Positions 55,007-63,771 of a DNA stretch of 64,000 bases are shown here, piece by piece (the first letter of the stretch is position 1; each line of letters begins with the position of its first letter). Source of the DNA: Pseudomonadota bacterium (GTDB taxonomy: Bacteria; Pseudomonadota; Gammaproteobacteria; Burkholderiales; Burkholderiaceae_B); assembly GCA_023439305.1 (NCBI GenBank), contig JAEXOO010000032.1, positions 62,001 to 126,000 on the forward strand, given 5' to 3'. A program made the position numbers and the translations under genes. The notes under the pieces are model-generated. The model searched no databases. It was not told where the DNA came from and was given only the letters and a program-made list of their open reading frames with translations.

Positions 55007-56827
55007 ATGACGTATCGTGTTCCCACTCAAGACATCCGTTTCGTGCTCCAGGAACTGGCCGATCTGCCTGGTGTGCTGGCTTTGCCGGGCTACGAGGATT
55101 TTTCGGCCGAGTTGATTGATGCCATCATCGACGAGAACGCCCGTTTCGTCGAACAGGAAGTGGCTCCTTTGAATCGTGTCGGTGACGAGCAGGGCGCGCA
55201 ATGGAACGACGGCCAGGTCAAAACGGCGCCTGGTTTCAAGAAGGCCTTCGAGGAATTCGCCAAGGCCGGCTGGCAGGGGCTGCAGCACGAGCCCGAGCTG
55301 GGCGGCCAGGGCTTGCCCAAGCTGATCGGTGCTGTGGCGGGTGAAAACATCAACGCGGCCAATCTGGCTTTTTCTCTGTGCCCTTTATTGACCGACGGCG
55401 TGATCGAAGCCTTGTCCCTGGTCGGGACGGACGAGCAGAAAGCGCGGTTTCTGCCGCCGCTGCTGGAGGGGCGCTGGACCGGCACCATGAACCTGACTGA
55501 ACCGCAGGCCGGCTCGGACCTGGCTCAGGTCAGCAGCCGCGCCGTGCGCCAGGACGACGGCAGCTACCGTTTGAGTGGCCAGAAGATTTTCATTACCTAC
55601 GGCGAGCATGATCTGGCCGAGAATATTGTGCATCTGGTGCTGGCCCGTACGCCGGACGCGCCTGCCGGGGTCAAAGGCATTTCATTGTTCATCGTGCCCA
55701 AGTTCCTGCTCCAGGACGACGGAGTTCTGGGGGCGCGCAACGATGTCTGGTGTGCCTCGCTGGAGCATAAACTAGGCATACACGGCAGCCCGACGGCGGT
55801 GCTGCTGTACGGCTCCGGCAAGGGCGACGTAGGAGAGGGCGCGGTGGGCTACCTGGTCGGAGAAGAAAACCAGGGCTTGCAGTATATGTTCATCATGATG
55901 AATGCGGCGCGCTATGCCGTCGGCCTGCAGGGAGTAGCGGTGGCCGAGCGAGCTTTGCAGCAGGCTCATGCCTACGCCCTGGAACGTGTACAGGGCGCTC
56001 CCCTGACGGGCGGCAAACAGCCTGTGTCCATCGCCCATCACCCGGACGTGCAGCGCATGCTGCTGCAGATGCGCGCTCTGACCGAGGGAGCGCGGGCCTT
56101 GGCCTATTTCGCGGCCGGCATCAATGACAAGGCGCGGCGCACGACGGACGAATCCCGACGCAAGCGTTATCAGGCTTTGTACGAGTTCCTGGTTCCCGTG
56201 ATCAAGGGCTTCAGTACCGAAATGTCCGTGGAAGTGGCGTCGCTGGGCGTGCAGGTTCACGGCGGCATGGGCTTTATCGAGGAAACGGGAGCTGCCCAGC
56301 ACTATCGCGACGCCCGCATTCTGCCCATCTACGAAGGCACCACCGCTATCCAGGCCAATGACTTCATCGGCCGCAAGGTGCTGCGCGACGCTGGTACGGT
56401 CATTCAGGCCCTGTCGCCGCAACTCGAAGAAACCATCGCCCGCTTGCGCGAGCGCGCCGATCAGTCCGATGACCACGGCGAGGCTTTGAATCTGATTGCC
56501 GATCGGCTCGAAGGCGGCATGCAGAATGTCGAGCTGGCTGCGACCTTCACACTGATGAACGCACAGCAGAATCTTCCCGCCGTATTTCTGGGTAGCGTGC
56601 CATTCCTGATGCTGTCGGGCTATGTCCTGGCGGGATGGCAAATGGCGCGCGCGGCGCTGGCTGCCGAGGCCGAGCTGGCCGCAGGTAGCCAGGACGCTTT
56701 CCTGCGCCGCAAGTTGGCGACCAGCGTTTTCTATGCCAGCCACATCATGCCTCGGGGCGATGCGCTGGCGCTGTCCATTTCCGACGGTCTGGAGCTTGCG
56801 CCTTACTTGTCGGCCGATCTGTTGTAG
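55007..56827 (+). CDS. Acyl-CoA dehydrogenase, ~600-residue class with extra C-terminal domain
   Basis: 606 residues, longer than the 380-residue classical enzyme because of the added C-terminal domain typical of this class. FAD and substrate motifs: NLTEPQAGSDLAQV, ISLFIVPKF, HGGMGFIEETGAAQHYRDARI, and the YEGTTAIQANDFIGRK loop that bears the catalytic Glu. It oxidises acyl-CoA and passes electrons to the EtfBA encoded just upstream. AGGAGT precedes the start. The chain length is not predictable. Confidence 0.94.
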   Translation: MTYRVPTQDIRFVLQELADLPGVLALPGYEDFSAELIDAIIDENARFVEQEVAPLNRVGDEQGAQWNDGQVKTAPGFKKAFEEFAKAGWQGLQHEPELGGQGLPKLIGAVAGENINAANLAFSLCPLLTDGVIEALSLVGTDEQKARFLPPLLEGRWTGTMNLTEPQAGSDLAQVSSRAVRQDDGSYRLSGQKIFITYGEHDLAENIVHLVLARTPDAPAGVKGISLFIVPKFLLQDDGVLGARNDVWCASLEHKLGIHGSPTAVLLYGSGKGDVGEGAVGYLVGEENQGLQYMFIMMNAARYAVGLQGVAVAERALQQAHAYALERVQGAPLTGGKQPVSIAHHPDVQRMLLQMRALTEGARALAYFAAGINDKARRTTDESRRKRYQALYEFLVPVIKGFSTEMSVEVASLGVQVHGGMGFIEETGAAQHYRDARILPIYEGTTAIQANDFIGRKVLRDAGTVIQALSPQLEETIARLRERADQSDDHGEALNLIADRLEGGMQNVELAATFTLMNAQQNLPAVFLGSVPFLMLSGYVLAGWQMARAALAAEAELAAGSQDAFLRRKLATSVFYASHIMPRGDALALSISDGLELAPYLSADLL

Positions 56828-56841
56828 GCGGGTGTCAGCGG

Positions 56842-56860
56842 GGGAGCGCAGCGCGCTCCC
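56842..56860 (+). terminator. Hairpin after the acyl-CoA dehydrogenase
   Basis: GGGAGCGC (56842-56849), AGC loop, GCGCTCCC (56853-56860), followed by a pyrimidine-rich TTCCCGCCCTTTC. Confidence 0.6.
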
Positions 56861-56869
56861 TTCCCGCCC

Positions 56870-56909
56870 TTTCAATAGCTATATGTATATTTCTAATAGC
56901 TATTTGAAA
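56870..56909. promoter_or_regulatory. Operator-like inverted repeat upstream of peroxiredoxin
   Basis: TTTCAATAGCTAT (56870-56882) and ATAGCTATTTGAAA (56896-56909) are inverted copies with one extra base. Each contains the palindrome ATAGCTAT; the two are 21 bp apart, two helical turns. ATAG/CTAT elements are the core of OxyR sites, but the spacing within each unit differs from the classical one. Confidence 0.45.
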
Positions 56910-57003
56910 TGACTTCCTTATGCTGACAAAATCTATCCAACTTAGTTAATGATCGGATCTGCCGATCTTTCCAACGCCGGCCTATCCAGCAAGGGAGCAC
57001 ACA

Positions 57004-57645
57004 ATGGCAACACTACGTTTGGGCGATACCGCCCCTGATTTCGAGCAGAAATCGTCCGTTGGCACCATCAAATTCCACGACTTTCTGGGCAATAGCTGGG
57101 GTGTCCTGTTCTCGCACCCCGCCGACTTCACACCGGTCTGCACCACGGAACTGGGCTATACCGCCAAGCTGGCCGACGAGTTCGCCAAGCGCAATGTAAA
57201 AGTGCTGGCCGTGTCGGTCGACGATGTCGATTCCCACAATCAGTGGATCAGCGACATTAACGATACCCAGAAAACGACCGTCAACTTCCCCATTCTGGCG
57301 GATGACGACCGCAAGGTGGCGGATCTGTACGACATGATTCACCCCAACGCCAGCACCACAGCAACCGTGCGCTCGGTGTTCATCGTCGACCCGGCGAAAA
57401 AAGTGCGTCTGGTCATCACGTATCCGGCCAGTACCGGCCGCAACTTCAACGAGATTCTGCGCGTCATCGATTCTCTGCAGTTGACCGACAGCCACAGCGT
57501 GGCCACGCCTGTGAACTGGGAAGACGGCGACGACGTCATCATCGTTCCTAGCCTGAAGGACCCTGAAGTCCTGAAGCAGAAATTTCCCAAAGGCTATACG
57601 GAGATCCGCCCCTATCTGCGCGTGACGCCGCAGCCGAATAAGTAA
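57004..57645 (+). CDS. 1-Cys peroxiredoxin (Prx6 type)
   Basis: 213 residues. The peroxidatic Cys 46 is in HPADFTPVCTTELGY and is the only Cys in the protein, so it is a 1-Cys enzyme that needs an external thiol. The C-terminal dimerisation region (TPVNWEDGDDVIIVPSL) is typical of Prx6. It reduces peroxides in the cytoplasm. Possible control by the inverted repeat at 56870-56909. A terminator follows. Confidence 0.95.
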   Translation: MATLRLGDTAPDFEQKSSVGTIKFHDFLGNSWGVLFSHPADFTPVCTTELGYTAKLADEFAKRNVKVLAVSVDDVDSHNQWISDINDTQKTTVNFPILADDDRKVADLYDMIHPNASTTATVRSVFIVDPAKKVRLVITYPASTGRNFNEILRVIDSLQLTDSHSVATPVNWEDGDDVIIVPSLKDPEVLKQKFPKGYTEIRPYLRVTPQPNK

Positions 57646-57668
57646 TCGGCACTGCCTCCGTTGCAAAG

Positions 57669-57702
57669 CCCCGCATCCTGCACTGGATGCGGGGTTTTTT
57701 TT
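57669..57702 (+). terminator. Terminator after peroxiredoxin
   Basis: CCCCGCATCC (57669-57678), TGCACT loop, GGATGCGGGG (57685-57694), then eight T. Confidence 0.93.
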
Positions 57703-57968
57703 CTTCATTGATTTTCGGGAACCACTGTTCATTCATGAGCAGACTACGAACTCTAGAACCCGCCGTTCCAGTCTGAGGCAAGCCCTCAGCCCGAACGGGA
57801 CCTGTACACCTGTGAATGGCGGCTTTAGCTGCACTTCTTCTATCCGACGACAAGTCCATTTCGGAAATTTGCGACAATTTTTTTAGTTCCCCCTCCGCCG
57901 CGCGGCACGAAACCCAGGATAGGGGCGTGGGTTGGGCGCAACACGATGAAGCACTTGCTTGCATGCCA
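57703..57968. other. Intergenic stretch before the SOS-box gene
   Basis: No gene is supported. TTGCAT at 57959-57964, followed 17 bases later by TACAGT (57982-57987), is a plausible promoter for the small gene downstream; its -10 box lies in the LexA-type boxes. Confidence 0.4.
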
Positions 57969-58006
57969 TGCTGTTGTTAAGTACAGTACTGTATAAGAAA
58001 ACAGTA
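57969..58006 (+). promoter_or_regulatory. Tandem LexA (SOS) boxes
   Basis: Box 1, 57969-57988, contains CTGT-N8-ACAG (57971-57986). Box 2, 57987-58006, reads TACTGTATAAGAAAACAGTA and matches the LexA consensus (TACTG, AT-rich centre, CAGTA) at all outer positions. The boxes abut and share TA, and the second ends 14 bases before the start codon of the small gene. Two boxes on one promoter are typical of tightly repressed SOS genes. By sequence match; LexA itself is not in the window. Confidence 0.8.
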
Positions 58007-58020
58007 AAAAGGAGCACGCC

Positions 58021-58197
58021 ATGTCTCGCCCAGTTCGCCGTCCCGTTCCCGCTTCCAAAGCTTCCCGCAACTCGGTGCGGCGCAGCCCCTTTGCTCCTTT
58101 GTCCACGCGCACCAAAGTGCTGGATGTATGCCTGGTTGCCGTCTGGGGCGCCACGATACCCGGCTTGTTGTGGCTGGGCAGCATGGGCGGATTTTAG
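58021..58197 (+). CDS. Small basic single-pass membrane protein under SOS boxes
   Basis: 58 residues from ATG 58021 with AAGGAG seven bases upstream. The N-terminal half is very basic (eight Arg and three Lys in about 32 residues) and Pro/Ser-rich. The C-terminal half is one hydrophobic segment (VLDVCLVAVWGATIPGLLWL) ending GSMGGF. This layout suggests an inner-membrane protein with its N-terminus in the cytosol. I do not recognise the family. With the LexA boxes it resembles, in layout only, small SOS-induced division inhibitors such as SidA of Caulobacter. Confidence 0.75.
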   Translation: MSRPVRRPVPASKASRNSVRRSPFAPLSTRTKVLDVCLVAVWGATIPGLLWLGSMGGF

Positions 58198-58214
58198 GTC
58201 CGCCCTACAGCGGC

Positions 58215-58985
58215 TTAGGGAACAATATTGGTCCACTCAGCTGTCAGAAAGCGATCCTGCGCCAATTGTTGTGCGCGCGCCAGGGTGGCGGGGTCCAGAT
58301 CCACTTTCTGCAAGTCGGCTTTCTGCCGAAACATTTCAATCATGGCCTTTATGACTTCTTCGCGGCTCAGGCCCGTTTGGCTGCGTATGGGGTCTACGCG
58401 TTTCTTGGCACTGGTCGTGCCTTTGTCAGACAGCTTCTCCTTGCCGATACGCAGCACCTCCAGCATTTTGTCGGCGTCTATGTCATAGGCCATGGTCACG
58501 TGGTGCAGAACGGCATTTCCACGCCGCGCCTGGGCGGCTCCGCCAATCTTTCCGCCAGCGCTGGTGATATCGTTCAAGGGCTGATACCAGGCATCGATGC
58601 CCAGTCCGCGCAGTGCATCAATCACCCACGAATCCAGAAATTCGTAGGATTCCTGAAAGGTCATGCCGGACACCAACTGGCGCGGCACGCTCAACGAATA
58701 AGTAATGGTATTGCCCGGTTCAATGAACATGGCGCCGCCGCCGCTGATGCGACGCACCACCTTGATGCCGTGGCGCGCAGCCGCGTCGGCCTCGATTTCA
58801 TTGCGCAGCGACTGGAAGCGGCCAATCACGACGGCCGCTTCCTGCCACTCCCAGATGCGTAGGGTAGGCAGGCGCAGGCCGTCGCTGACCTCCTGGGTAA
58901 TGACATCGTCCAGCGCCATGTGCAAGGCGGCAGGTTGTGGTTTCGTATGAATCAGCTGCCAGGGCACGTCTTGCCATTGCATCAT
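58215..58985 (-). CDS. lplA: Lipoate-protein ligase A, catalytic domain
   Basis: 256 residues. The lipoyl-AMP site RRISGGGAMFIEPGNT and the catalytic Lys in AGGKIGGAAQARRG, then HHVTMAYDID, match LplA enzymes. It attaches lipoate to E2 and H proteins. It has no C-terminal accessory domain; that is encoded by the upstream gene, whose stop overlaps this ATG by 4 bp. The gene converges with the SOS-box gene. Confidence 0.9.
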   Translation of the reverse strand: MMQWQDVPWQLIHTKPQPAALHMALDDVITQEVSDGLRLPTLRIWEWQEAAVVIGRFQSLRNEIEADAAARHGIKVVRRISGGGAMFIEPGNTITYSLSVPRQLVSGMTFQESYEFLDSWVIDALRGLGIDAWYQPLNDITSAGGKIGGAAQARRGNAVLHHVTMAYDIDADKMLEVLRIGKEKLSDKGTTSAKKRVDPIRSQTGLSREEVIKAMIEMFRQKADLQKVDLDPATLARAQQLAQDRFLTAEWTNIVP

Positions 58986-59257
58986 GCCAAGGCCCTCCGC
59001 ACTACGACGCCAATAGCCTGGGCATCCAGGCCGTACATTTCGGTTTCCTGCGGCAGCGTGCGGCTGATATGTGCGGCGATTTCTTCGGCGCTGCTGTTGA
59101 CCGACAAGCCGTGCAGCGCCGCATCGATCAGTCCAAGGGCTTCCGGCGGCTCCAGGAAGAAATCTCCACTGAGCCGTGCCTGACTGATCACACCGTCTTC
59201 AACGCTTAAATCCACGACAACCAGCTTCCCTCCAGGGACTTTGTATTCGGCATGCAT
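58982..59257 (-). CDS. Lipoate-protein ligase accessory (LplB-like) domain protein
   Basis: 91 residues similar to the C-terminal accessory domain of lipoate ligases (KVPGGKLVVVDLSVEDGVIS, SGDFFLEPPEALGLIDAAL). In Thermoplasma the same split LplA plus LplB pair is needed for lipoate activation. The ATGA overlap with lplA supports joint translation. Usually bacteria have one fused protein. Confidence 0.8.
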   Translation of the reverse strand: MHAEYKVPGGKLVVVDLSVEDGVISQARLSGDFFLEPPEALGLIDAALHGLSVNSSAEEIAAHISRTLPQETEMYGLDAQAIGVVVRRALA

Positions 59258-59413
59258 GATGTTCTTTCCTTCGAGATCTGGCTATCCGGTCTGCTGTGTC
59301 GACAGCTGGCTTTCAGTATTCAGTGACGTTTCGCATCAGATAGCTACTTCGGATTGTGTTGTATCTTAACGCAGTTAAACGCCTGTCGCGCTGAGACGAC
59401 ATGGTTGTTGTGT

Positions 59414-59443
59414 TTGTGGGTATTGGGCTTTTAATGGTAGAAT
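59414..59443 (+). promoter_or_regulatory. Probable rplS promoter
   Basis: TTGTGG (59414-59419), 18 bases, then TAGAAT (59438-59443), followed by an 86-base leader to the rplS start. Confidence 0.55.
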
Positions 59444-59529
59444 CTTTGGCTTAATCTTTATTTTTCATCCTCTGTCAGCGCTGGTGTATTTGCTTGTTTG
59501 CGGCTGATACGATGGTTTTGGAGTCAATC

Positions 59530-59904
59530 GTGGATTTGATCGCTATTCTTGAGCAAGAAGAAATCCAGCGCCTGACCGGTGGCAAGCTGCCTCCCGAGTT
59601 CGGTCCTGGTGACACCGTTGTCGTCAACGTGAACGTGGTTGAAGGTACGCGCAAGCGTGTCCAGGCCTACGAAGGCGTGGTGATCGGTCGCCGCAACCGT
59701 GGCCTGAATTCCTCCTTCATCGTTCGCAAGATTTCTTCCGGCGAAGCCGTCGAGCGTACGTTCCAGCTGTATTCCCCGCAGATCGCCAGCATCGAAGTCA
59801 AGCGCCGTGGCGCTGTGCGTCGTGCTAAACTGTACTATCTGCGCGAACGCTCGGGTAAAGCCGCTCGCATCAAAGAAAAACTCGTCCGTCGTTCGGGCAA
59901 CTAA
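59530..59904 (+). CDS. rplS: 50S ribosomal protein L19
   Basis: 124 residues from the GTG at 59530 (TTGGAG upstream), which gives the normal L19 beginning [14 protein letters not shown]; upstream codons from 59494 would add an unusual extension. Core: [43 protein letters not shown]. It helps the 30S-50S interface. Unusually, rpsP-rimM-trmD do not precede it; it has its own promoter and terminator. Confidence 0.95.
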   Translation: MDLIAILEQEEIQRLTGGKLPPEFGPGDTVVVNVNVVEGTRKRVQAYEGVVIGRRNRGLNSSFIVRKISSGEAVERTFQLYSPQIASIEVKRRGAVRRAKLYYLRERSGKAARIKEKLVRRSGN

Positions 59905-59924
59905 GACTCGAACAGCGACGATGC

Positions 59925-59954
59925 AAAGGCACCCAGGCGGGTGCCTTTGTTTTT
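59925..59954 (+). terminator. Terminator after rplS
   Basis: AAAGGCACCC (59925-59934), AGGC loop, GGGTGCCTTT (59939-59948), then G and five T. Confidence 0.9.
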
Positions 59955-59965
59955 ATGTGAGAACG

Positions 59966-60718
59966 ATGCCGGCCTCTATTATCAAGCCTCATCGCAGGCC
60001 TGTCGTAGTCCCAGGGTTCGATCCTCGTACGCAACCCTTGCTGCCGATCGAGCCTTTGCCTGATCTGCCCTCGCCAGCCTTGCAATTGGAGTTTCTGCGC
60101 AGTGCGTTTGGCCAGCCCATCCAGTGGCAGGTCGAGCCTTTGTTCCGCAGTTCCTTTTATCCCGATTTTTTGCCCGGCTCGATCAATGTGCGGGCGGCTG
60201 TCTGTATCGGCGTCATACAGCGCGCTGATGGCCCCAGCGTCATCTTCACGCGGCGCGCAGTCCACTTACACAACCATGCCGGCCAGATCAGTTTTCCGGG
60301 CGGGCGCATCGAGCCTTCGGATGTCGGGCCAGTTGAAGCCGCCCTGCGCGAAACCCAGGAAGAAATCGGCATCGAGCCGCGTTTCGTGCGCTACCTGGGA
60401 CAGCATCCGATCTTCGTCACCAATACCCAATTTGCCATGCGGCCCATCATCGGCGAGCTGCAGCCTGGTTTTCAAGTTGTGCCCGACAGTTCGGAAGTCG
60501 CCGAGGTCTTCGAGGTTCCGCTGGCCGTGCTGCTGGACCCGCAACGCCATCAACTGCACCATGCGACCCTGCCGGACGGCACTCAGCGCCATTATTTTTC
60601 CATCCCCTGGGGCCCATATTTCATTTGGGGAGCGACGGCGGTGCTGGTGCGCAATCTTTACCATCACCTGGCTGCCGCCTGGGAGCAACTGTCCGCCGGC
60701 GGCGATGTGAAACGCTAG
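59966..60718 (+). CDS. Nudix hydrolase, CoA pyrophosphatase type
   Basis: 250 residues from ATG 59966; a longer frame overlaps rplS and is rejected. The Nudix box is GGRIEPSDVGPVEAALRETQEEIGIE split as GGRIEP and ALRETQEEIGIE, with LHNHAGQISFPGG before it, the CoA-hydrolase (NudL/Nudt7) form. It should cleave CoA and its derivatives to 3',5'-ADP and phosphopantetheine. It converges with rsgA. Confidence 0.88.
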   Translation: MPASIIKPHRRPVVVPGFDPRTQPLLPIEPLPDLPSPALQLEFLRSAFGQPIQWQVEPLFRSSFYPDFLPGSINVRAAVCIGVIQRADGPSVIFTRRAVHLHNHAGQISFPGGRIEPSDVGPVEAALRETQEEIGIEPRFVRYLGQHPIFVTNTQFAMRPIIGELQPGFQVVPDSSEVAEVFEVPLAVLLDPQRHQLHHATLPDGTQRHYFSIPWGPYFIWGATAVLVRNLYHHLAAAWEQLSAGGDVKR

Positions 60719-60773
60719 GGCTGCGGTGCAGGCGCCGCGACGGCGCCGATGCGGTTGCCGTGCCGGGCAGAAG

Positions 60774-61676
60774 TCAGTAGCGAGGCTTGTTCTCGTGCTC
60801 TGCCAGCAGTCGCTGGTACAGGGCGTGGCGATCCGGGTGTATGGTGCCCGCTTCGATGGCGGCCAGCACGCCGCAGCCCGGTTCGTGCCGATGGCTGCAA
60901 TTGTAGAAGCGGCACGATTCCACCGCCTGGCGGAAATCCGGAAAACCGTAGGCGATATCTTCCTGTTCCAGATGCGACAGGCCAAAGGCCTGGAAGCCGG
61001 GGCTGTCGATCAGATCGCCGCCTTCAGGCAGATGGTACAGGCGTGTGCTGGTCGTGGTGTGCCGGCCAGTGCCCAGCGCCTGTGAGTGCTCCCGGGTCAG
61101 TGCATGGGCATCGGGCACCAGGGCGTTTAGCAAGGTGGACTTGCCCATGCCGCTCTGGCCCAGCAGCAGCGTGCGTTTGCCGGCCAGCCAGGGGGCCAGG
61201 ATCTGGCGGGTCTGCGCCGGCTCCAGCGCGATCATTTCCAGAATCGGCACGCCCAGGGCGGCCGTGGGCGCCAGTTTCTGCCGCGCCCGGTCCACGGTGG
61301 CCGACAAGTCAGCCTTGTTCAGAATGATGACGGGGGCGATATCGGCGCTCCATGCGGCTACCAGGGCCCGGCCCAGCAGGTCTTCCGAATACGAGGGCTC
61401 GGGCGCGACTACGATTAACAACTGGTCGATGTTGGCGGCGAACTGCTTGGTGCGAAAATCATCCGAGCGATACAGCAGGTTGCGCCGTTCCTGCACGCGC
61501 TCGATCGAACCTTCTTCTTTGCCTTGCAGCAGGACATCGACCTGATCGCCGACGGCGATACCCGCTTTCTTGCCCCGCGGAAAGCACTTGATGGTCTGAC
61601 CGTCGGGAAGTTCGACAAAATAATGGCGGCCGTGGGCGGCCGTTACCAGGCCGCTGAGAGTGGATTTGGATGTCAT
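60774..61676 (-). CDS. rsgA: Ribosome small-subunit-dependent GTPase A
   Basis: 300 residues. The GTPase is circularly permuted: NKAD (120-123) comes before GQSGMGKS (173-180) and DSPGFQAFG. An N-terminal OB fold and C-terminal Zn knuckle (CRFYNCSHRHEPGC) complete the family pattern. It helps late 30S maturation. Its start overlaps the stop of the M48 protease gene by 4 bp. Confidence 0.95.
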   Translation of the reverse strand: MTSKSTLSGLVTAAHGRHYFVELPDGQTIKCFPRGKKAGIAVGDQVDVLLQGKEEGSIERVQERRNLLYRSDDFRTKQFAANIDQLLIVVAPEPSYSEDLLGRALVAAWSADIAPVIILNKADLSATVDRARQKLAPTAALGVPILEMIALEPAQTRQILAPWLAGKRTLLLGQSGMGKSTLLNALVPDAHALTREHSQALGTGRHTTTSTRLYHLPEGGDLIDSPGFQAFGLSHLEQEDIAYGFPDFRQAVESCRFYNCSHRHEPGCGVLAAIEAGTIHPDRHALYQRLLAEHENKPRY

Positions 61677-62920
61677 GCCAGGCTTTTGAGATGTCGGACG
61701 CGGTCGATGGCGTTGGGGTGGCTGTCATAGAACGCCGAGTGGAGCGGGTCGGGCGTCAGGGTGGCGGCGTTGTCATTGTAAAGCTTGAGCAGCGCGGAGA
61801 TCAGTTCGCCCGATTGGCTGTGGTCGGCCGCGAAGCGGTCGGCCTGGTATTCGTCCCGACGCGAGAAATAGGCGGCCAGCGGCCCCATCCAGAAGGTGAA
61901 GGTCGGCACCACCAGGAAAAACAGTATCAGGGCCAGCGCATCGTTCGGACGGCCCAGTTGCGGGATCACGCCCAGGCTGGTGTAGAAGCTGACCTGAGAC
62001 CAGGCCCAGCCGGCCAGCAGGAAGAAGGCCAGCGACGACAACAGGCTGATCAACAGGCGGCGCTGGATGTGGCGATGCTTGAAATGACCCAGTTCGTGCG
62101 CCAGTACGGCTTCGATTTCAGTGGCCTGCAGCTTGTTGAGCAGCGTATCGAAAAACACAATGCGCTTGTTGCGGCCCAAGCCGGTGAAGTAGGCGTTGCC
62201 GTGGGCGGAGCGGCGCGAGCCGTCCATGACGTACAGGCCGTCGGCGTGGAAATCGCAGCGTTGGGCCAGGGCGGTGATGCGCGCGCGCAGTTGCTCGTCC
62301 TCCAGAGGCTTGAAGCTGTTGAAGAGCGGGGCGATGACGCGTGGGTACAGCCACAGCACCAGCAGATTGAAGGCCACCCACAGGCCCCAGCCGTACCAGG
62401 GCCAGGACGGGCCGGCCCAGGCCATGAAGCCCAGGAGCGCGGCGCACAGAGGCGCGCCCAGCGCCAGCACCAGCGCCAAAGCCTTGAGCGTGTCGGCGAT
62501 GAACAGCCCAGGCGTCATGCGATTAAAGCCGAAGCGGGCCTCCAGCACGAACTTCCTGTACCAAGCAAAGGGCAGGCCGGCTACGCCCATAATGGCCAGC
62601 ACCGCGCCGATCAGAAGCAACTGACGCAGCATTTCGTGGTCAATCAGGCGCGCCAGGGCGACGTCCAGCCATTGCAGGCCGCCCAGCAGCGTCAGGGCCA
62701 GCAGAAGGATGGCCTCGACCAGCCGTTCGATCAGGCCAAGTCGGGTCCGCGCAATGGTGTAGCGGGCGGCACGCTGATGGCTGTGCAGGCTGATGCGGTC
62801 CGCGAACTCGGCCGGTACCTGGTCCTGGTGGCGATAGACGTGCCGGATCTGGCGCAGGCCGAGCCAGAAGCGCAGGATCACATCGCACAGCAGGAAGGCA
62901 AGAAACAACAAGGTCAGCAT
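61673..62920 (-). CDS. M48-family membrane metalloprotease (Ste24/CAAX protease-like)
   Basis: 415 residues from ATG 62920. Several membrane helices surround the zinc site [13 protein letters not shown], with the third ligand in [32 protein letters not shown] is typical of Ste24-type enzymes. It probably degrades or processes membrane proteins. It forms an operon with rsgA and is divergent from orn. Confidence 0.92.
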   Translation of the reverse strand: MLTLLFLAFLLCDVILRFWLGLRQIRHVYRHQDQVPAEFADRISLHSHQRAARYTIARTRLGLIERLVEAILLLALTLLGGLQWLDVALARLIDHEMLRQLLLIGAVLAIMGVAGLPFAWYRKFVLEARFGFNRMTPGLFIADTLKALALVLALGAPLCAALLGFMAWAGPSWPWYGWGLWVAFNLLVLWLYPRVIAPLFNSFKPLEDEQLRARITALAQRCDFHADGLYVMDGSRRSAHGNAYFTGLGRNKRIVFFDTLLNKLQATEIEAVLAHELGHFKHRHIQRRLLISLLSSLAFFLLAGWAWSQVSFYTSLGVIPQLGRPNDALALILFFLVVPTFTFWMGPLAAYFSRRDEYQADRFAADHSQSGELISALLKLYNDNAATLTPDPLHSAFYDSHPNAIDRVRHLKSLA

Positions 62921-62964
62921 GGATGGCGGCAATATGTAAAATAGTCGTTTTGAGGAATGATTAT

Positions 62965-63510
62965 ATGGCGGTTCAAACACAGCGTCTGGTCTGGCTCGAC
63001 ATGGAAATGACGGGTCTGGATCCTGACAAGGAGCGCATCATCGAGGTGGCCGTGGTCGTGACCGAGCCCGACTTGACCGTCGTGGCCGAAGGGCCGGTCC
63101 TGGTGGTGCACCAGAGCAATCAGTTGCTGGACGGCATGGATGCCTGGAATAAGGGCACACATGGCCGCAGCGGCTTGATCGACAAGGTCAAGGCCTCAAC
63201 CCTGACCGAGGAACAGGCCGAAGACCAATTGCTAGATTTCTTGCGACAGCATCTGCCTGCCGGTAAGTCGCCCCTGTGTGGCAACACCATCAGCCAGGAC
63301 CGCCGCTTCATGTATCGCTACATGCCGCGCCTGGAGGCTTTTTTCCATTATCGCAACCTGGACGTCAGCACCCTCAAGGAGCTGGCACTGCGTTGGAAGC
63401 CTGAAGTTGTCAAAAGTTTCGTCAAGCAAAGCCGCCACGAAGCGCTGGCCGATATTTACGAATCGATCGCCGAGCTCAAGCATTACCGCGAGCATTTCAT
63501 CCAGGCGTAA
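62965..63510 (+). CDS. orn: Oligoribonuclease
   Basis: 181 residues from ATG 62965 (TGAGGA upstream). The DEDDh exonuclease motifs are [10 protein letters not shown] (Asp 12, Glu 14), [12 protein letters not shown], and the final [11 protein letters not shown]. It degrades short RNA oligomers, including pGpG, in the last step of RNA turnover and of cyclic-di-GMP breakdown. Confidence 0.96.
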   Translation: MAVQTQRLVWLDMEMTGLDPDKERIIEVAVVVTEPDLTVVAEGPVLVVHQSNQLLDGMDAWNKGTHGRSGLIDKVKASTLTEEQAEDQLLDFLRQHLPAGKSPLCGNTISQDRRFMYRYMPRLEAFFHYRNLDVSTLKELALRWKPEVVKSFVKQSRHEALADIYESIAELKHYREHFIQA

Positions 63511-63660
63511 ATCCGCATTGCATGCCCAACTCGTCAGGGCCGATTCTGGCGCCGCCCGCCGTCAGGCAGGAGGGCTCCAGGACCGGCCCTGATGTGTTGG
63601 GGCGGCGTCTTTTCCGAGTCTAGGGATTTACCCTTAAACCCCCTCTGGTATTCTCATATG

Positions 63661-63703
63661 ATACGGATTTTTGATTGACATCAAATTTTTCGTATTAAAT
63701 AAT
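63661..63703 (+). promoter_or_regulatory. paa promoter with overlapping inverted repeat
   Basis: TTGACA (63675-63680), 17 bases, AATAAT (63698-63703) is a strong sigma-70 promoter. An imperfect inverted repeat ATACGGATTTTTGAT / ATCAAATTTTTCGTAT (63661-63696) covers the -35 box and is a good operator for a phenylacetate regulator such as PaaR or PaaX, neither of which is seen here. Confidence 0.6.
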
Positions 63704-63771
63704 GAAGTGTATATGGTTTGCGCTGAAACAAAGTTTTTTGGCGCTGTCTGCACTATTACCGGGGGTTTGTC

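Noticed and set aside
61670..62944. A 424-residue plus-strand frame opposite the M48 protease gene
   Set aside because: Gln- and Ala-rich shadow of the real gene, with no start signal.
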